From: Hymenobacter cellulosivorans
Lineage (GTDB): Bacteria; Bacteroidota; Bacteroidia; Cytophagales; Hymenobacteraceae
NCBI RefSeq assembly: GCF_022919135.1
Contig: NZ_CP095049.1
Location: forward strand, 5,026,501 to 5,090,500
DNA: 64,000 bases
Direction: 5' to 3'
The notes beneath the pieces are model-generated. The model searched no databases and was not told where the DNA came from. It saw only the letters and a program-made list of their open reading frames with translations. The position numbers were made by a program, and so were the translations under genes. Numbering within the stretch: position 1 is the first letter of the stretch; each line of letters opens with the position of its first letter. This document shows, piece after piece, positions 18,601 to 26,499 of the stretch.

Positions 18601-20597
18601 ACGACCACGACGCGGCCCTGCTGCTCACGGCCCTGGTGCGCCTCACCCGTACCGCCGACCTGCTCCGCTACCCGGCCGACACCCGCGCCGCCGCGGCCCT
18701 CTACTGGCTGCGCTTCGCCAACCCCGACCAGCGCGCCCACTGGGAGCGGCAGCTCCAGGGCATCGGGGTGCTGCTCCAGGTCTTCCCCGATTCGCAGGAG
18801 TTCGATGAGCTCAAAACCGAGCTGCAAACGGCAGTAGACCACTTCGCCGAGCAAACCGGCCTGTTCACCCCCGCTCAGGTGGCGGAAGCCGGCGACTACC
18901 TGTTCCACGAGCTAACCCACACCGGCACCTTCATCATTGCCGCCGAAGCCGCCGAGCTGTACCAGCAGTTCCAGAAGCAGCTGCAGGAGCGCCAGGCCAC
19001 GGAGCTGTTTCAGCAGTCGGTGACGGGCCTGCAGGACCAGCCCGCCGCCCAGCTCCCCCTGATTCGGCAGTGGCTACAGGCCTACCTGCGCCAGGCCCCG
19101 GCCGCCGCTACTCTCTCCGATTTCTGCAACGAGTGCGCCGTGCTGTTGCTCACCGGCACCTACGATTCCGCACGGGTGGTGCACACGCCTTTACGTGAGA
19201 CGCTGGCCGACTTCCAGGGCACTCACGCCCGCCTCGCCGACGACCGGACCTATCAGCTCAACTTCCCCGACTTCCGCCGCCGCTTGCTGCACTACGACCG
19301 CGCCACGGTGGCCCAGTACGAGGCGTTTCAGGAGGTGAAAAAGCAGCTGCTGGCCCGGGCCGCCGAGGACATGCGCCTGGAAGATTTCCGGCCCCGCGTG
19401 CTCACGTCCTTCGTGCGCAACCGCCTCATCGACCAGGTGTATTTGCCCATCATCGGGGCCAACCTAGCCAAGCAGATCGGGACGGCGGGTGAGGGCAAGC
19501 GCACCGACCTGATGGGCTTGCTCCTGCTGATTTCGCCGCCCGGCTACGGCAAAACCACCCTCATGGAGTACGTGGCCAACCGCCTGGGCCTCATCTTTAT
19601 GAAGATCAACGGACCGGCCATCGGGCACGCCGTGACCAGCGTGGACCCCGCCCAGGCCCCCAACGCCGGGGCGCGGCAGGAGCTGGAGAAGCTGAACCTG
19701 GCCTTCGAGATGGGCGACAACGTGATGATCTACGTGGATGACATTCAGCACTGCAACCCCGAGTTTCTGCAGAAGTTCATCTCGCTCTGCGACGCCCAGC
19801 GCAAGATTGAGGGCGTCTACCAGGGCCGCCCCCGCACCTACGACTTCCGCGGCCGCAAGGTGTGCGTGGTGATGGCCGGCAACCCCTACACCGAAAGCGG
19901 CGACGTGTTCCAGCTGCCCGACATGCTGGCCAACCGCGCCGACATCTACAACCTCGGCGACATCCTGGCGGCCGGCTCCGAAGACGCCTTCCGCCTCTCC
20001 TACCTCGAAAACGCCCTCACCAGCAACGCGGCCCTGGCCCGCCTCGCCACCCAAAGCCCCCAGGACGTGCCCGCCCTCATCCGCCTCGCCGAAACCGGGC
20101 AGCAGGACGGCCTCAGCTTCGAGGGCAACCACACGCCCGAGGAGCTCAACGAGTACGTGGCCGTGCTGCAAAAGCTGCTGCGCCTGCGCGACGTGGTGGC
20201 TCGCGTGAATGCCGCCTACATTGCCAGCGCCGCCCAGGCCGACGCCTACCGCACCGAGCCCCCGTTCAAGCTGCAGGGCTCCTACCGCAACATGAACAAG
20301 CTGGCCGAGAAAGTGCGCCCCGTGATGAACGACCAGGAAATCGAGCAGCTCCTGGCCGCCCACTACGAAAGCGAAGCCCAAACCCTGACCAGCGCCACCG
20401 AAGCCAACCTGCTCAAGCTGCGCGAGCTGCTCAACTGGCTCACCCCCGAGCAAGCCGCCCGCTGGCAGCAAATCAAGCAAACCTACCTCGACAACCTGCG
20501 CAACTCCGGCGCCGGCCAGCTCCTGCAGATGCTGGATAAGCTGGAAAACATTGCCGACGGGTTGAGCGGAATTCGGGAGGCGCTGAAGCGGGAGTAA
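15690..20597 (+). CDS. DUF3686-type giant AAA+ ATPase (annotated elsewhere as DNA repair ATPase)
   Basis: 1635-aa soluble ATPase. The first about 480 residues are a beta-propeller-like DUF3686 region (FGAVDTRLIGTGRITTENNCVPWDMV, FEKRVVSPNGEDFLYVFFN). Residues about 480-830 are long coiled coils; a helical region follows; a MoxR-like AAA+ module lies at about 1240-1500 with Walker A PPGYGKTT (Lys1288), Walker B MIYVDDIQHC and a sensor in VVMAGNPYTESG. The C-terminus is QLLQMLDKLENIADGLSGIREALKRE. Such proteins are often labelled DNA repair ATPases, but co-occurrence with PspA and flotillin points to membrane remodelling or disassembly of PspA polymers. ATG 15690 is preferred to GTG 15675. Its 3' end is copied twice downstream. 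Confidence 0.88.
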   Translation: MEAQAPTQLETGTYEILRNRLQKSSTDLRQRLDLLNAERKQVFGAVDTRLIGTGRITTENNCVPWDMVPVGQRFIFGYNVVLGLKAEPDLADVFGVYEYAEHDFRPLGLEMLQNPQFLEEFRNLYRYYKNTQFVKFAVIGVHLFMVFRVGKSASDVKTFKWLIQGDTLTYADNRSDHEYTFPPQHEFSWKRATRDMQRGGKHPHISIEDKVFVETVGGDLTIKIEDNTSTGQGILSEPVDDKDQTLDDSEIYYAVVGNLILLKIRPYQEQQYRYFIFNHKLKTAQRLDALADACVLLPDGQGLIFPHGFYLQTGDNKLFDNGLREMLFEKRVVSPNGEDFLYVFFNKDHGTYLLLSYNRIAQRVDNPIVCHGYALFENGELCYFRADDEPKKHHAVQIWQTPYTAPDFQLPVTSDSYLYKLGNKEIVRAMSEVQEVLTLTSKDDSYAGLYLDLIRQTTALTDAYHWLREPAAQALAEPLGEIRQTATAAVEEFEKVQSIRKNTAQQTQAVFQKADELTGRIRRSAPDSVTEFVQMLGELRGVRGEVISLKELRYVELPAVEKHAADLEALSKEVALQTVDFLLKPDALTPYSQCVQAIADGVEQVQKTIEADQREQETAAVAQELELLIEVVSNLPIPDPTQTTAIIDNISTVYARFNQIRAALKRRRQALAGTEAQAEFTAQLKLLEQALTNYLDLADTPAKCDEYLTKLMVQLEELEGKFPDFDQFIEQLTTRREQVVEAFESKKTALVAARNQRATALLQSAERLLKAVQSRLTRLESVADINGYFAADVMVEKVRQTAQELLNLGDSVKSDDVQSRLKTLREDAVRQLRDRADLYADGGQTLKFGPHAFTVNTQPLELTVVLRDGDLHYHLTGTNFFQKITDPALLASRPVWEQTVLSENQDVYRAEFLAWRILQAAQHPAPASPEAGRAAVLSVTELGHLSPAELLTYVQQFMAARYQEGYLKGVHDHDAALLLTALVRLTRTADLLRYPADTRAAAALYWLRFANPDQRAHWERQLQGIGVLLQVFPDSQEFDELKTELQTAVDHFAEQTGLFTPAQVAEAGDYLFHELTHTGTFIIAAEAAELYQQFQKQLQERQATELFQQSVTGLQDQPAAQLPLIRQWLQAYLRQAPAAATLSDFCNECAVLLLTGTYDSARVVHTPLRETLADFQGTHARLADDRTYQLNFPDFRRRLLHYDRATVAQYEAFQEVKKQLLARAAEDMRLEDFRPRVLTSFVRNRLIDQVYLPIIGANLAKQIGTAGEGKRTDLMGLLLLISPPGYGKTTLMEYVANRLGLIFMKINGPAIGHAVTSVDPAQAPNAGARQELEKLNLAFEMGDNVMIYVDDIQHCNPEFLQKFISLCDAQRKIEGVYQGRPRTYDFRGRKVCVVMAGNPYTESGDVFQLPDMLANRADIYNLGDILAAGSEDAFRLSYLENALTSNAALARLATQSPQDVPALIRLAETGQQDGLSFEGNHTPEELNEYVAVLQKLLRLRDVVARVNAAYIASAAQADAYRTEPPFKLQGSYRNMNKLAEKVRPVMNDQEIEQLLAAHYESEAQTLTSATEANLLKLRELLNWLTPEQAARWQQIKQTYLDNLRNSGAGQLLQMLDKLENIADGLSGIREALKRE

Positions 20598-20599
20598 GT

Positions 20600-21013
20600 A
20601 TGTTCGGACTAAATCATGCTGACAAGGAATTCCTTGTTCTAATGGCCCTGGGCTTGGGATTTTTGCTCTTTGCGCTATTCAAGCTCCAGCAACGAGCTAG
20701 GCTCTATCGAACTGGTATTGCCACCGAAGGCATGGTTATTCGGCTGGAGCAGGATACGGGGTACCGAAACCTTACGTATTATCCGGTAGTCCGCTTCCTG
20801 ACGCCTGAACAGGAATGGATAACGGCCCGCTACGATATAGGCACCAATCCCGCCAGCTTCGCGGAGGGCGACTCGGTTCAACTGCGTTTCGACCCGGCCG
20901 ACCCCACCTGCTTTATCATCATGTCCGACAGCTCCGGCCCACTGCTCTGGCTCTTCGCATTTATTGGGGCGGGCCTTTCCATCTTTGGTGTGATACAGTA
21001 CCTAAATACCTAA
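20600..21013 (+). CDS. DUF3592-like small membrane protein A
   Basis: 137-aa protein starting 2 nt after the ATPase stop, so it is translationally coupled. Two membrane helices (about residues 11-30 and 113-132) flank a soluble beta domain (GIATEGMVIRLEQDTGYRNLTYYPVVRFLTPEQEWITARYD, then EGDSVQLRFDPADPTCFII), the typical DUF3592 arrangement. Function is unknown. It occupies the gap between two copies of the ATPase C-terminal coding sequence. Confidence 0.8.
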   Translation: MFGLNHADKEFLVLMALGLGFLLFALFKLQQRARLYRTGIATEGMVIRLEQDTGYRNLTYYPVVRFLTPEQEWITARYDIGTNPASFAEGDSVQLRFDPADPTCFIIMSDSSGPLLWLFAFIGAGLSIFGVIQYLNT

Positions 21014-21043
21014 GTATCTCCCGCTCCTTATTTCTCCCGATGT

Positions 21044-21139
21044 AACTCCAGCACCAGCCAGCTCCTGCAGATGCTCGATAAGCTGGAAAACATTGCTGGG
21101 GGGCTGAGCGGGATTCGGGAGGCCCTGAAGCGGGAGTAA
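21044..21139 (+). pseudogene. Orphan copy 2 of the ATPase C-terminal tail
   Basis: Encodes NSSTSQLLQMLDKLENIAGG and then LSGIREALKRE plus stop, in an open frame without a start codon. Over the last 84 nt it matches the true ATPase tail (20514-20597) at 76 of 84 positions by hand count; most differences are synonymous. It is preceded by about 30 nt of unrelated sequence after gene A. It is read as a displaced 3' end, not as an independent gene. Confidence 0.85.
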
Positions 21140-21188
21140 ATTTCACCTTAATCCTAATACCACCTTGCTTGAGCTATTCTGCGGCAGC

Positions 21189-21515
21189 ATGTGTATCGTT
21201 CTGCTACTCGTTTTCCTATACGTCCAAAAGCAAGAGAAGCCTTCCCTTAAACCTCCGAATAGAATCTCGGTATTATGGCAGGGTATTTCGGTAGAGGGGA
21301 CTATCGTAGGTGTGGAAACCGAAGGGCTGCGCTTCTTCGATGAGTTTCCGATCGTACGATTCAGAACGCCCCAAGGGCAGTGGCTTACCTTGACCTGTCT
21401 GGAAAGCACTAAAGGACCGGGCTTTAAGAAGGGCCAGAAAGTAGAGGTTCGGTTTTTACCGGATTTCCCTAAGCACTTTATCGTAGTCTCCGGCTTCGAT
21501 TTCCTATTGCAATAA
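21189..21515 (+). CDS. DUF3592-like small membrane protein B
   Basis: 108-aa protein (116 aa if the in-frame TTG at 21165 is used). N-terminal membrane anchor CIVLLLVFLYV, then a beta domain: GISVEGTIVGVETEGLRFFDEFPIVRFRTPQGQWLTLTC, KKGQKVEVRFLPDFPKHFIVV. The layout parallels protein A but without the second C-terminal helix, and identity is low, so they are distant paralogues rather than a recent duplication. It is located between orphan tails 2 and 3. Confidence 0.7.
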   Translation: MCIVLLLVFLYVQKQEKPSLKPPNRISVLWQGISVEGTIVGVETEGLRFFDEFPIVRFRTPQGQWLTLTCLESTKGPGFKKGQKVEVRFLPDFPKHFIVVSGFDFLLQ

Positions 21516-21527
21516 CCTCGAATAGCC

Positions 21528-21644
21528 ACCTACCCCAACAACCTCCGCAACTCCGGCACCGGCCAGCTCCTGCAGATGCTGGATAAGCTGGAAAACATTG
21601 CCGGTGGGCTGAGCGGGATTCGGGAGGCGCTGAAGCGGGAATAG
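21528..21644 (+). pseudogene. Orphan copy 3 of the ATPase C-terminal tail
   Basis: Open frame TYPNNLRNSGTGQLLQMLDK then LENIAGGLSGIREALKRE, ending in TAG, equals the last 38 residues of the ATPase with only a few changes; no start codon. The final 84 nt match the genuine tail at 78 positions and copy 2 at 77. It shares the Asp-to-Gly change with copy 2. It is the longest of the two orphan tails and marks the end of the stress cluster before the foreign SIR2-STAND gene. Confidence 0.85.
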
Positions 21645-21825
21645 CTTCTCAACCCGGCAGGTCATGTCGAGGCGCAGCCGAAGTATCTCGCATGCTGAGG
21701 TTGCAACAGTAGTTATAATCTGGCCCACCTTATCTGCTCCACACATGTGTGCATCCGCCTAGCAGTTGCCGGTGCATCTTGAATGAAGCATCCAGAAAAG
21801 CCCAAAGCAGCACATCTTTACATAA

Positions 21826-24800
21826 TTATGATTTGTTGTTTTTTAGCATTTCATTGAATTCAATGTTACACTTCTCTACATAATCTTGAACAAATTTTTT
21901 TATCTCCTTTAATTGATAATAATTAAAATCACATTGATACACAGTCACGCTACTATCTTTAATACTCACGAACCTATATTCCATATATTGATAGTAGTAT
22001 TTTTTTGACATATATAATCCATCTGAATAATTTTTTTCAAAATCGGGGTGACCCTCCTTGTATAGAAACTTGCAATAATAATAAAGCGCCTCTAGATAAT
22101 AATATTTTATATGAAACAAAAACTTCATAGCTCTTATAAAATACTCATGTTTTTTACTAGAAACATTCTCATTAAAAGCAAACATCAGCTCTTTTAAGCC
22201 TCTAGTATACGGATTTGTAACAACCAACTTACTGATTTTATCCCGAGATATAGGCTCCAATTTAGCCAGGACATAAGTACACTGCATGATTTCAATATGA
22301 TGTTCGCTATACAAGGATTTTAGATAAGATTTTAATTCACTTGTATTTAGTATTTTGTAGATATAATCACGTTCGTAAGAATAAAATCTTTTTACCAACT
22401 CATTAATATTTATATGTATACCCAAGTAAAATATATAATCATCAAAAACAATATCCGTATTGACATTATTATTCTTTACATATGAATTTAAAAATGCCAT
22501 AGTATGTCCTTCCATCGCATGAATTAACGATATATTATCTTTATAATCACCCTCAAAGCTTTCTTCTTCAGCCATTACTCTATCCTCCATTAGCTCAGGA
22601 GGAAATATTTCACACAAATCAGAGTATGAATCAAAGCTTTTACAATAATACATCATAACGTTCACACATGTATCAATATACTCGCCCGAATATTTAATAT
22701 CAGAAAAGAATCCTTTTAGATTCATGATCTTATCTTTAAACTGCAAAGCTTGATTCTCCTGCATAATGTAGTTAGTTTGCGAACGAACATACCTCAGCAA
22801 AGGAGCTTTATCTTCATACAGCGCCTCTATCTTATCAATGTAACCAAGACTCATTAAAGTATTATTTTTTATTTGATCGTGCATCTTGAGAGATGTACTA
22901 AGATCTCCATAAGCATACATAAACCTAATATTACTCATCATAAAACTATTAATCTTAAATGCATCGCCATAATATTTTATCTTAACATCTTCATCCCTTT
23001 TCAAAAATTGAAACTCGGAAAACTTTCTAATTATAGGTTGCAACTGAAGAATACCTTCATGATTTTCAACCAAACTTTTATTGCAAAGCGCCTTCAAATC
23101 TATATCAGATATTCTATTTAATGACTTCTCTTTACTAAACCACTTTTTAAACTGCGAAAAAGAAATACCATCTGGAAATAGATGCAATATCTCAAAAGCT
23201 AATTTTTCCTTATACAGCAACTTACTATATGAGTAATTTATAGACTGGTAAATGGATTTTGTTTTCTCTATATTCAAATCAGCATCGCTACTATAAATTT
23301 GTTCGTGTTCAGAACCTGTAGATTCGAAGAAAAAATTAGTAAGCTGATTTTTTAGGTATTCGATACTTTTTTGCCTTATAGTATTCTTAGTAACCAGCTT
23401 AATTGCCAAAGGGTTATTATTCAATAGGTTCTCTAAAATCTCAACTCGTAGTACTTGTCTATCCTTAGCATCTACAGCACCATAGTTCAGTTCAAACAAC
23501 TTAACAGCATCATCTGTCACCATTGATGAAAGACTAAATACATCTTCAAAATCTATATCTAATATTTCTCGTGACGTCAGCACTATGTTCGAATAATCAA
23601 TTACAAAATTCAACAATAAAAGCACTTGTTCATAATCGGTTGACGAATTAATACTTAAAACACTTTCGAAATTATCTAAAATAATTAATTTCTCAGCTTT
23701 GATTATATTTTCCCGCAAATACTCCTTGAAGTTGACAATATTATTCAAACCAAAACCTTTAATTAATGCTAATTCAAAGTCATTGTAATTATATATTTGC
23801 TCACAGGAAACGAACATTATCCCATCTTTGAAAACTCCCCTTTTATACAAATCATGCGCAACTGTTTTAATCAATGTCGTCTTACCAGTCCCACCTGCAC
23901 CTTTTATATTAAGGAGCTTGTTTGATATTTTTATATTTAACAGCTTTCGCGAAATAGTAATGCGCTCTTCGCTACGGCCAACTAAATTATCAGACAATTT
24001 AAAACCATATGGAATACTATATTCGGCCTGATATATTGATAGGTATTTTGCTTTTCCCTTATTATATTTAAAACCAAAATCACCTTTAATTTTTATTTCA
24101 GCCTCTTTAAAATTCAGATCGGAATTTCTCAAGGCTTTGAAAATAAATTTATTTATTACATTACTTTTATAAGTAGATATACTTACACATGAGTCAATAT
24201 AATCAAGATCAATAGATTCATTTGTTATAAAAATCTTAACCATTCCTTCATTAATAAAATAATTACTTAACTCTTCAGCTGACATCAATTGAGATGATAT
24301 ATTCTCATCTTCAACATACAATTTACCTTTAAAGATTTTTGTTATTATAATCAAAATATCATAATCATCTGCCAACTGCAAAGTTGATACATTCAAATAA
24401 CCAATATAAATATCAACATTCAAATTTTCAAAACAAGATGCTATCTGCTTAAATTCTAAACACAAGTTAATATCTACAGGATCAGGATATAAAATACACA
24501 ATTTCGGTTTAATAAATTCTTGTTTTTTATCAAAAACGTTCGTTGAAATTTCAGAAACATTACTAGTCTTTGCGCTATCAATACACAAATCAATAAACTC
24601 ATCAATCTGACCATAATCATCTATTTTTATACTTCTAATATACCTTAAATTCTCAAATTTATCAGGTGTATTTGTTAATATATAATGACTAATATTTCCA
24701 TCAAACAGCTCATCAATTTGACCAAACATTTTGTTTACATAAGGATCATTGAAACTAAAGCCAATGAACAAAATAGTATTGTTAATAAACAAATCCTTCA

Positions 24801-25338
24801 TCTTAATAATAGCAGCATTTTCTTTTGAATACAAACGTTCATAATCACTTGAAAATATAATACACTCTGACGGGTCAACATCGCTACTTCCATGAATCTT
24901 GAATATGTAATTACTTTTATCTTTTAATTTACTAATACGGAATGCAGAATCATATACCACCTTATACATAGTAGTATCGGCAACCTCAAAAGCATTGTCA
25001 TAATTGGTTGTAATGACTTTCCCTGTTAAGGATAAGATCTTTCTGTGAGTATCTAAATTAGAATCTTTTTTTAAAATATAATTATCTTCTATATAGCTAT
25101 AAATATTATGTTTTTCAAAAATCATTTTATCTAATACTTCGATTGGCTGCATAAGATCATCCTGAACAACAGGAATAAAGCTCTTGAATTTTATATCATC
25201 CGATAAATTTATTATATCTACAACCATACCTTTCCAATCAGGGAGATTGAACCGCCTTGACATTCCAGAACCCACGAATACTATTAATGAATTATTTCTT
25301 ATTGCATCTAGAATACCATTGGGAACAGACAAGGCCAT
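21826..25338 (-). CDS. SIR2-STAND NTPase, probable anti-phage defence protein (Avs/NLR-like)
   Basis: 1170-aa multidomain protein in strikingly AT-rich DNA compared with the neighbours. Residues about 5-265: SIR2-like NADase domain with IVFVGSGMSRRFNLPDW, KVITTNYDNAFE, IFKIHGSSD and ILFIGFSFNDPYV. About 280-400: an unassigned alpha/beta domain. About 445-720: STAND/NB-ARC-type NTPase with NLVGRSEE, Walker A GAGGTGKTT (about 476-484), Walker B LIILDNFESV and a sensor NIVLTSRE. The rest is a long helical, Tyr-rich C-terminal sensor. Known SIR2-STAND proteins (Avs5 type) detect phage proteins and deplete NAD+. ATG 25338 is preferred because a TAATCTTTG element lies 5 nt upstream; the longer frame to 25512 is unlikely to be coding. 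A single-gene system. Confidence 0.88.
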   Translation of the reverse strand: MALSVPNGILDAIRNNSLIVFVGSGMSRRFNLPDWKGMVVDIINLSDDIKFKSFIPVVQDDLMQPIEVLDKMIFEKHNIYSYIEDNYILKKDSNLDTHRKILSLTGKVITTNYDNAFEVADTTMYKVVYDSAFRISKLKDKSNYIFKIHGSSDVDPSECIIFSSDYERLYSKENAAIIKMKDLFINNTILFIGFSFNDPYVNKMFGQIDELFDGNISHYILTNTPDKFENLRYIRSIKIDDYGQIDEFIDLCIDSAKTSNVSEISTNVFDKKQEFIKPKLCILYPDPVDINLCLEFKQIASCFENLNVDIYIGYLNVSTLQLADDYDILIIITKIFKGKLYVEDENISSQLMSAEELSNYFINEGMVKIFITNESIDLDYIDSCVSISTYKSNVINKFIFKALRNSDLNFKEAEIKIKGDFGFKYNKGKAKYLSIYQAEYSIPYGFKLSDNLVGRSEERITISRKLLNIKISNKLLNIKGAGGTGKTTLIKTVAHDLYKRGVFKDGIMFVSCEQIYNYNDFELALIKGFGLNNIVNFKEYLRENIIKAEKLIILDNFESVLSINSSTDYEQVLLLLNFVIDYSNIVLTSREILDIDFEDVFSLSSMVTDDAVKLFELNYGAVDAKDRQVLRVEILENLLNNNPLAIKLVTKNTIRQKSIEYLKNQLTNFFFESTGSEHEQIYSSDADLNIEKTKSIYQSINYSYSKLLYKEKLAFEILHLFPDGISFSQFKKWFSKEKSLNRISDIDLKALCNKSLVENHEGILQLQPIIRKFSEFQFLKRDEDVKIKYYGDAFKINSFMMSNIRFMYAYGDLSTSLKMHDQIKNNTLMSLGYIDKIEALYEDKAPLLRYVRSQTNYIMQENQALQFKDKIMNLKGFFSDIKYSGEYIDTCVNVMMYYCKSFDSYSDLCEIFPPELMEDRVMAEEESFEGDYKDNISLIHAMEGHTMAFLNSYVKNNNVNTDIVFDDYIFYLGIHININELVKRFYSYERDYIYKILNTSELKSYLKSLYSEHHIEIMQCTYVLAKLEPISRDKISKLVVTNPYTRGLKELMFAFNENVSSKKHEYFIRAMKFLFHIKYYYLEALYYYCKFLYKEGHPDFEKNYSDGLYMSKKYYYQYMEYRFVSIKDSSVTVYQCDFNYYQLKEIKKFVQDYVEKCNIEFNEMLKNNKS

Positions 25339-25519
25339 GGAGCAAAGATTATTTCGTTGAAAATTTTTATCAAACTTAATGATTCTCAATAATATTTTTA
25401 AGTATAAAAATGACTTCATTCCACCATAAAGGTTTTGTATACACCCCTTAGCACCTTTAATTTGAATAGCACAGGCTTCCCAACAAACAAAAGGTATACT
25501 TTTCGTGGCCACGAGCTGT

Positions 25520-25633
25520 GCCGAGTGACATCTACGCTTAAGCGGATATGCCGTGAGCGTCCTGCGCTATTGGGGCGCACCTCGATGGGCACCAATTCGC
25601 AGCAGAGTTGCTTAAGCGTACCAGTCACTCGGC
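25520..25633. repeat. Large imperfect palindrome beside the SIR2-STAND gene
   Basis: Arms 25520-25543 and 25610-25633 (GCCGAGTGACATCTACGCTT.. and its complement) pair at 22 of 24 positions across a 66-nt loop. The left arm and loop are similar to 31572-31650, so this is a dispersed repeat, present on both sides of a 6-kb accessory segment. There is no open frame that would indicate an encoded transposase. Confidence 0.65.
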
Positions 25634-25654
25634 ATAGCCGAGCGACTGCGGCAG

Positions 25655-25691
25655 TGTGGAATATTTTTATGTTTTGGAAATACATTCCACA
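25655..25691. promoter_or_regulatory. 37-bp palindrome 1 upstream of the HTH gene
   Basis: TGTGGAATATTTTT, a 9-nt centre, then AAATACATTCCACA: an almost perfect 14-bp inverted repeat with one mismatched position. Its twin begins 54 bp downstream. Symmetry, length and tandem placement suit an operator for a dimeric regulator, probably the HTH protein that follows. Confidence 0.6.
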
Positions 25692-25708
25692 CCGTGCGAG
25701 GCAGTGTG

Positions 25709-25745
25709 TGTGGAATATTTTTACACATTACAAAAATATTCCACA
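25709..25745. promoter_or_regulatory. 37-bp palindrome 2 upstream of the HTH gene
   Basis: TGTGGAATATTTTT and AAAAATATTCCACA are perfect 14-bp complementary arms around a 9-nt centre, ending 18 nt before the start codon at 25764. Both copies are preceded by GGCAGTG. Binding here would cover the promoter of the HTH gene. Confidence 0.65.
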
Positions 25746-25763
25746 TCCTTCTATCTTCCGCTT

Positions 25764-26414
25764 ATGCCCCGCCGGCCTGCTCCTTCCGATTCTATACTGA
25801 GCCGGGTGCGGGCTTGGTTTGGCCTCAACCTCGCCGATCTGGCTCTTTACCTGGGCGTGAGCACGAGCCTGACGCACGCCATTGAAACCAAACAGCGCGG
25901 CCTCACCCACCCCGTGCGGGTGGCCCTGCTGCCGCTGCGGCTTCAGCTGCCCCCGCCGGAGGTGCCGGCCTCTCCGGCCGCCGATGCCTCGCTGCCCCCG
26001 GCTACACCCGCGCCCGAGGCGGCCGACCTGGACTTGCGGCGGCGGGAGTGCCTGCGCCGGGCCCAGGGGCTGCTGGCTCAGGCCGACGTGCTGGCTCATC
26101 GGGCCCACGTAGCGGCCCGCTGGGCGGCGGCCTTGCCCGCCCTGCTTCCCCCCGACCCCGATGCCGAGCCCAGCCCTGTGCCAGTGTCCGCCGAGCCGCC
26201 GACCCCGGCCCAGCAGGCCCTGACGGCGGCCCTGGAACAAGCTACCGACCCCGACGACCCCACCTTTGCCCTCGACCATGCCCGGTGGCTGCGGGGCTGG
26301 CTGCACCGCCGCGCCCGGCCCCTTACCCCGCAAGAGGCCACCCGCCTGCACCGTCTCCGGGCCCAGGCCGCCGGCCTACTGGCCGAAGCCGAAGCCTTGG
26401 CAACTTATTTATAG
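25764..26414 (+). CDS. HTH-domain protein with Pro/Ala-rich helical tail
   Basis: 216-aa protein. Residues 10-55 form an XRE-like helix-turn-helix (SILSRVRAWFGLNLADLALYLGVSTSLTHAIETKQRGL), followed by a Pro/Ala-rich linker and long Arg- and Ala-rich helices (about 90-130, 145-216) that may mediate dimerisation. ATG 25764 is used; the upstream extension to 25656 would translate the two palindromes. I know similar proteins only as hypotheticals in Cytophagales. The two operator-like palindromes directly upstream suggest autoregulation. It diverges from the SIR2-STAND gene, so it might also influence that gene. Confidence 0.65.
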   Translation: MPRRPAPSDSILSRVRAWFGLNLADLALYLGVSTSLTHAIETKQRGLTHPVRVALLPLRLQLPPPEVPASPAADASLPPATPAPEAADLDLRRRECLRRAQGLLAQADVLAHRAHVAARWAAALPALLPPDPDAEPSPVPVSAEPPTPAQQALTAALEQATDPDDPTFALDHARWLRGWLHRRARPLTPQEATRLHRLRAQAAGLLAEAEALATYL

Positions 26415-26499
26415 CCTCACCCTTGTAAATCTGATAGTTACTTCTTTATATTCAAACATCTTATTATTTCACTTTTCACCCATTTTATCCTTCATTACC

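Noticed and set aside
25339..25512. N-terminal extension of the SIR2-STAND protein
   Set aside because: Lacks a domain pattern, overlaps the probable promoter and runs toward the palindrome; the conserved SIR2 start lies just after ATG 25338.
21826..25745. Classical genomic island with integrase and tRNA attachment site
   Set aside because: AT-rich content supports transfer, but no integrase, tRNA or flanking direct repeat of att type was found.
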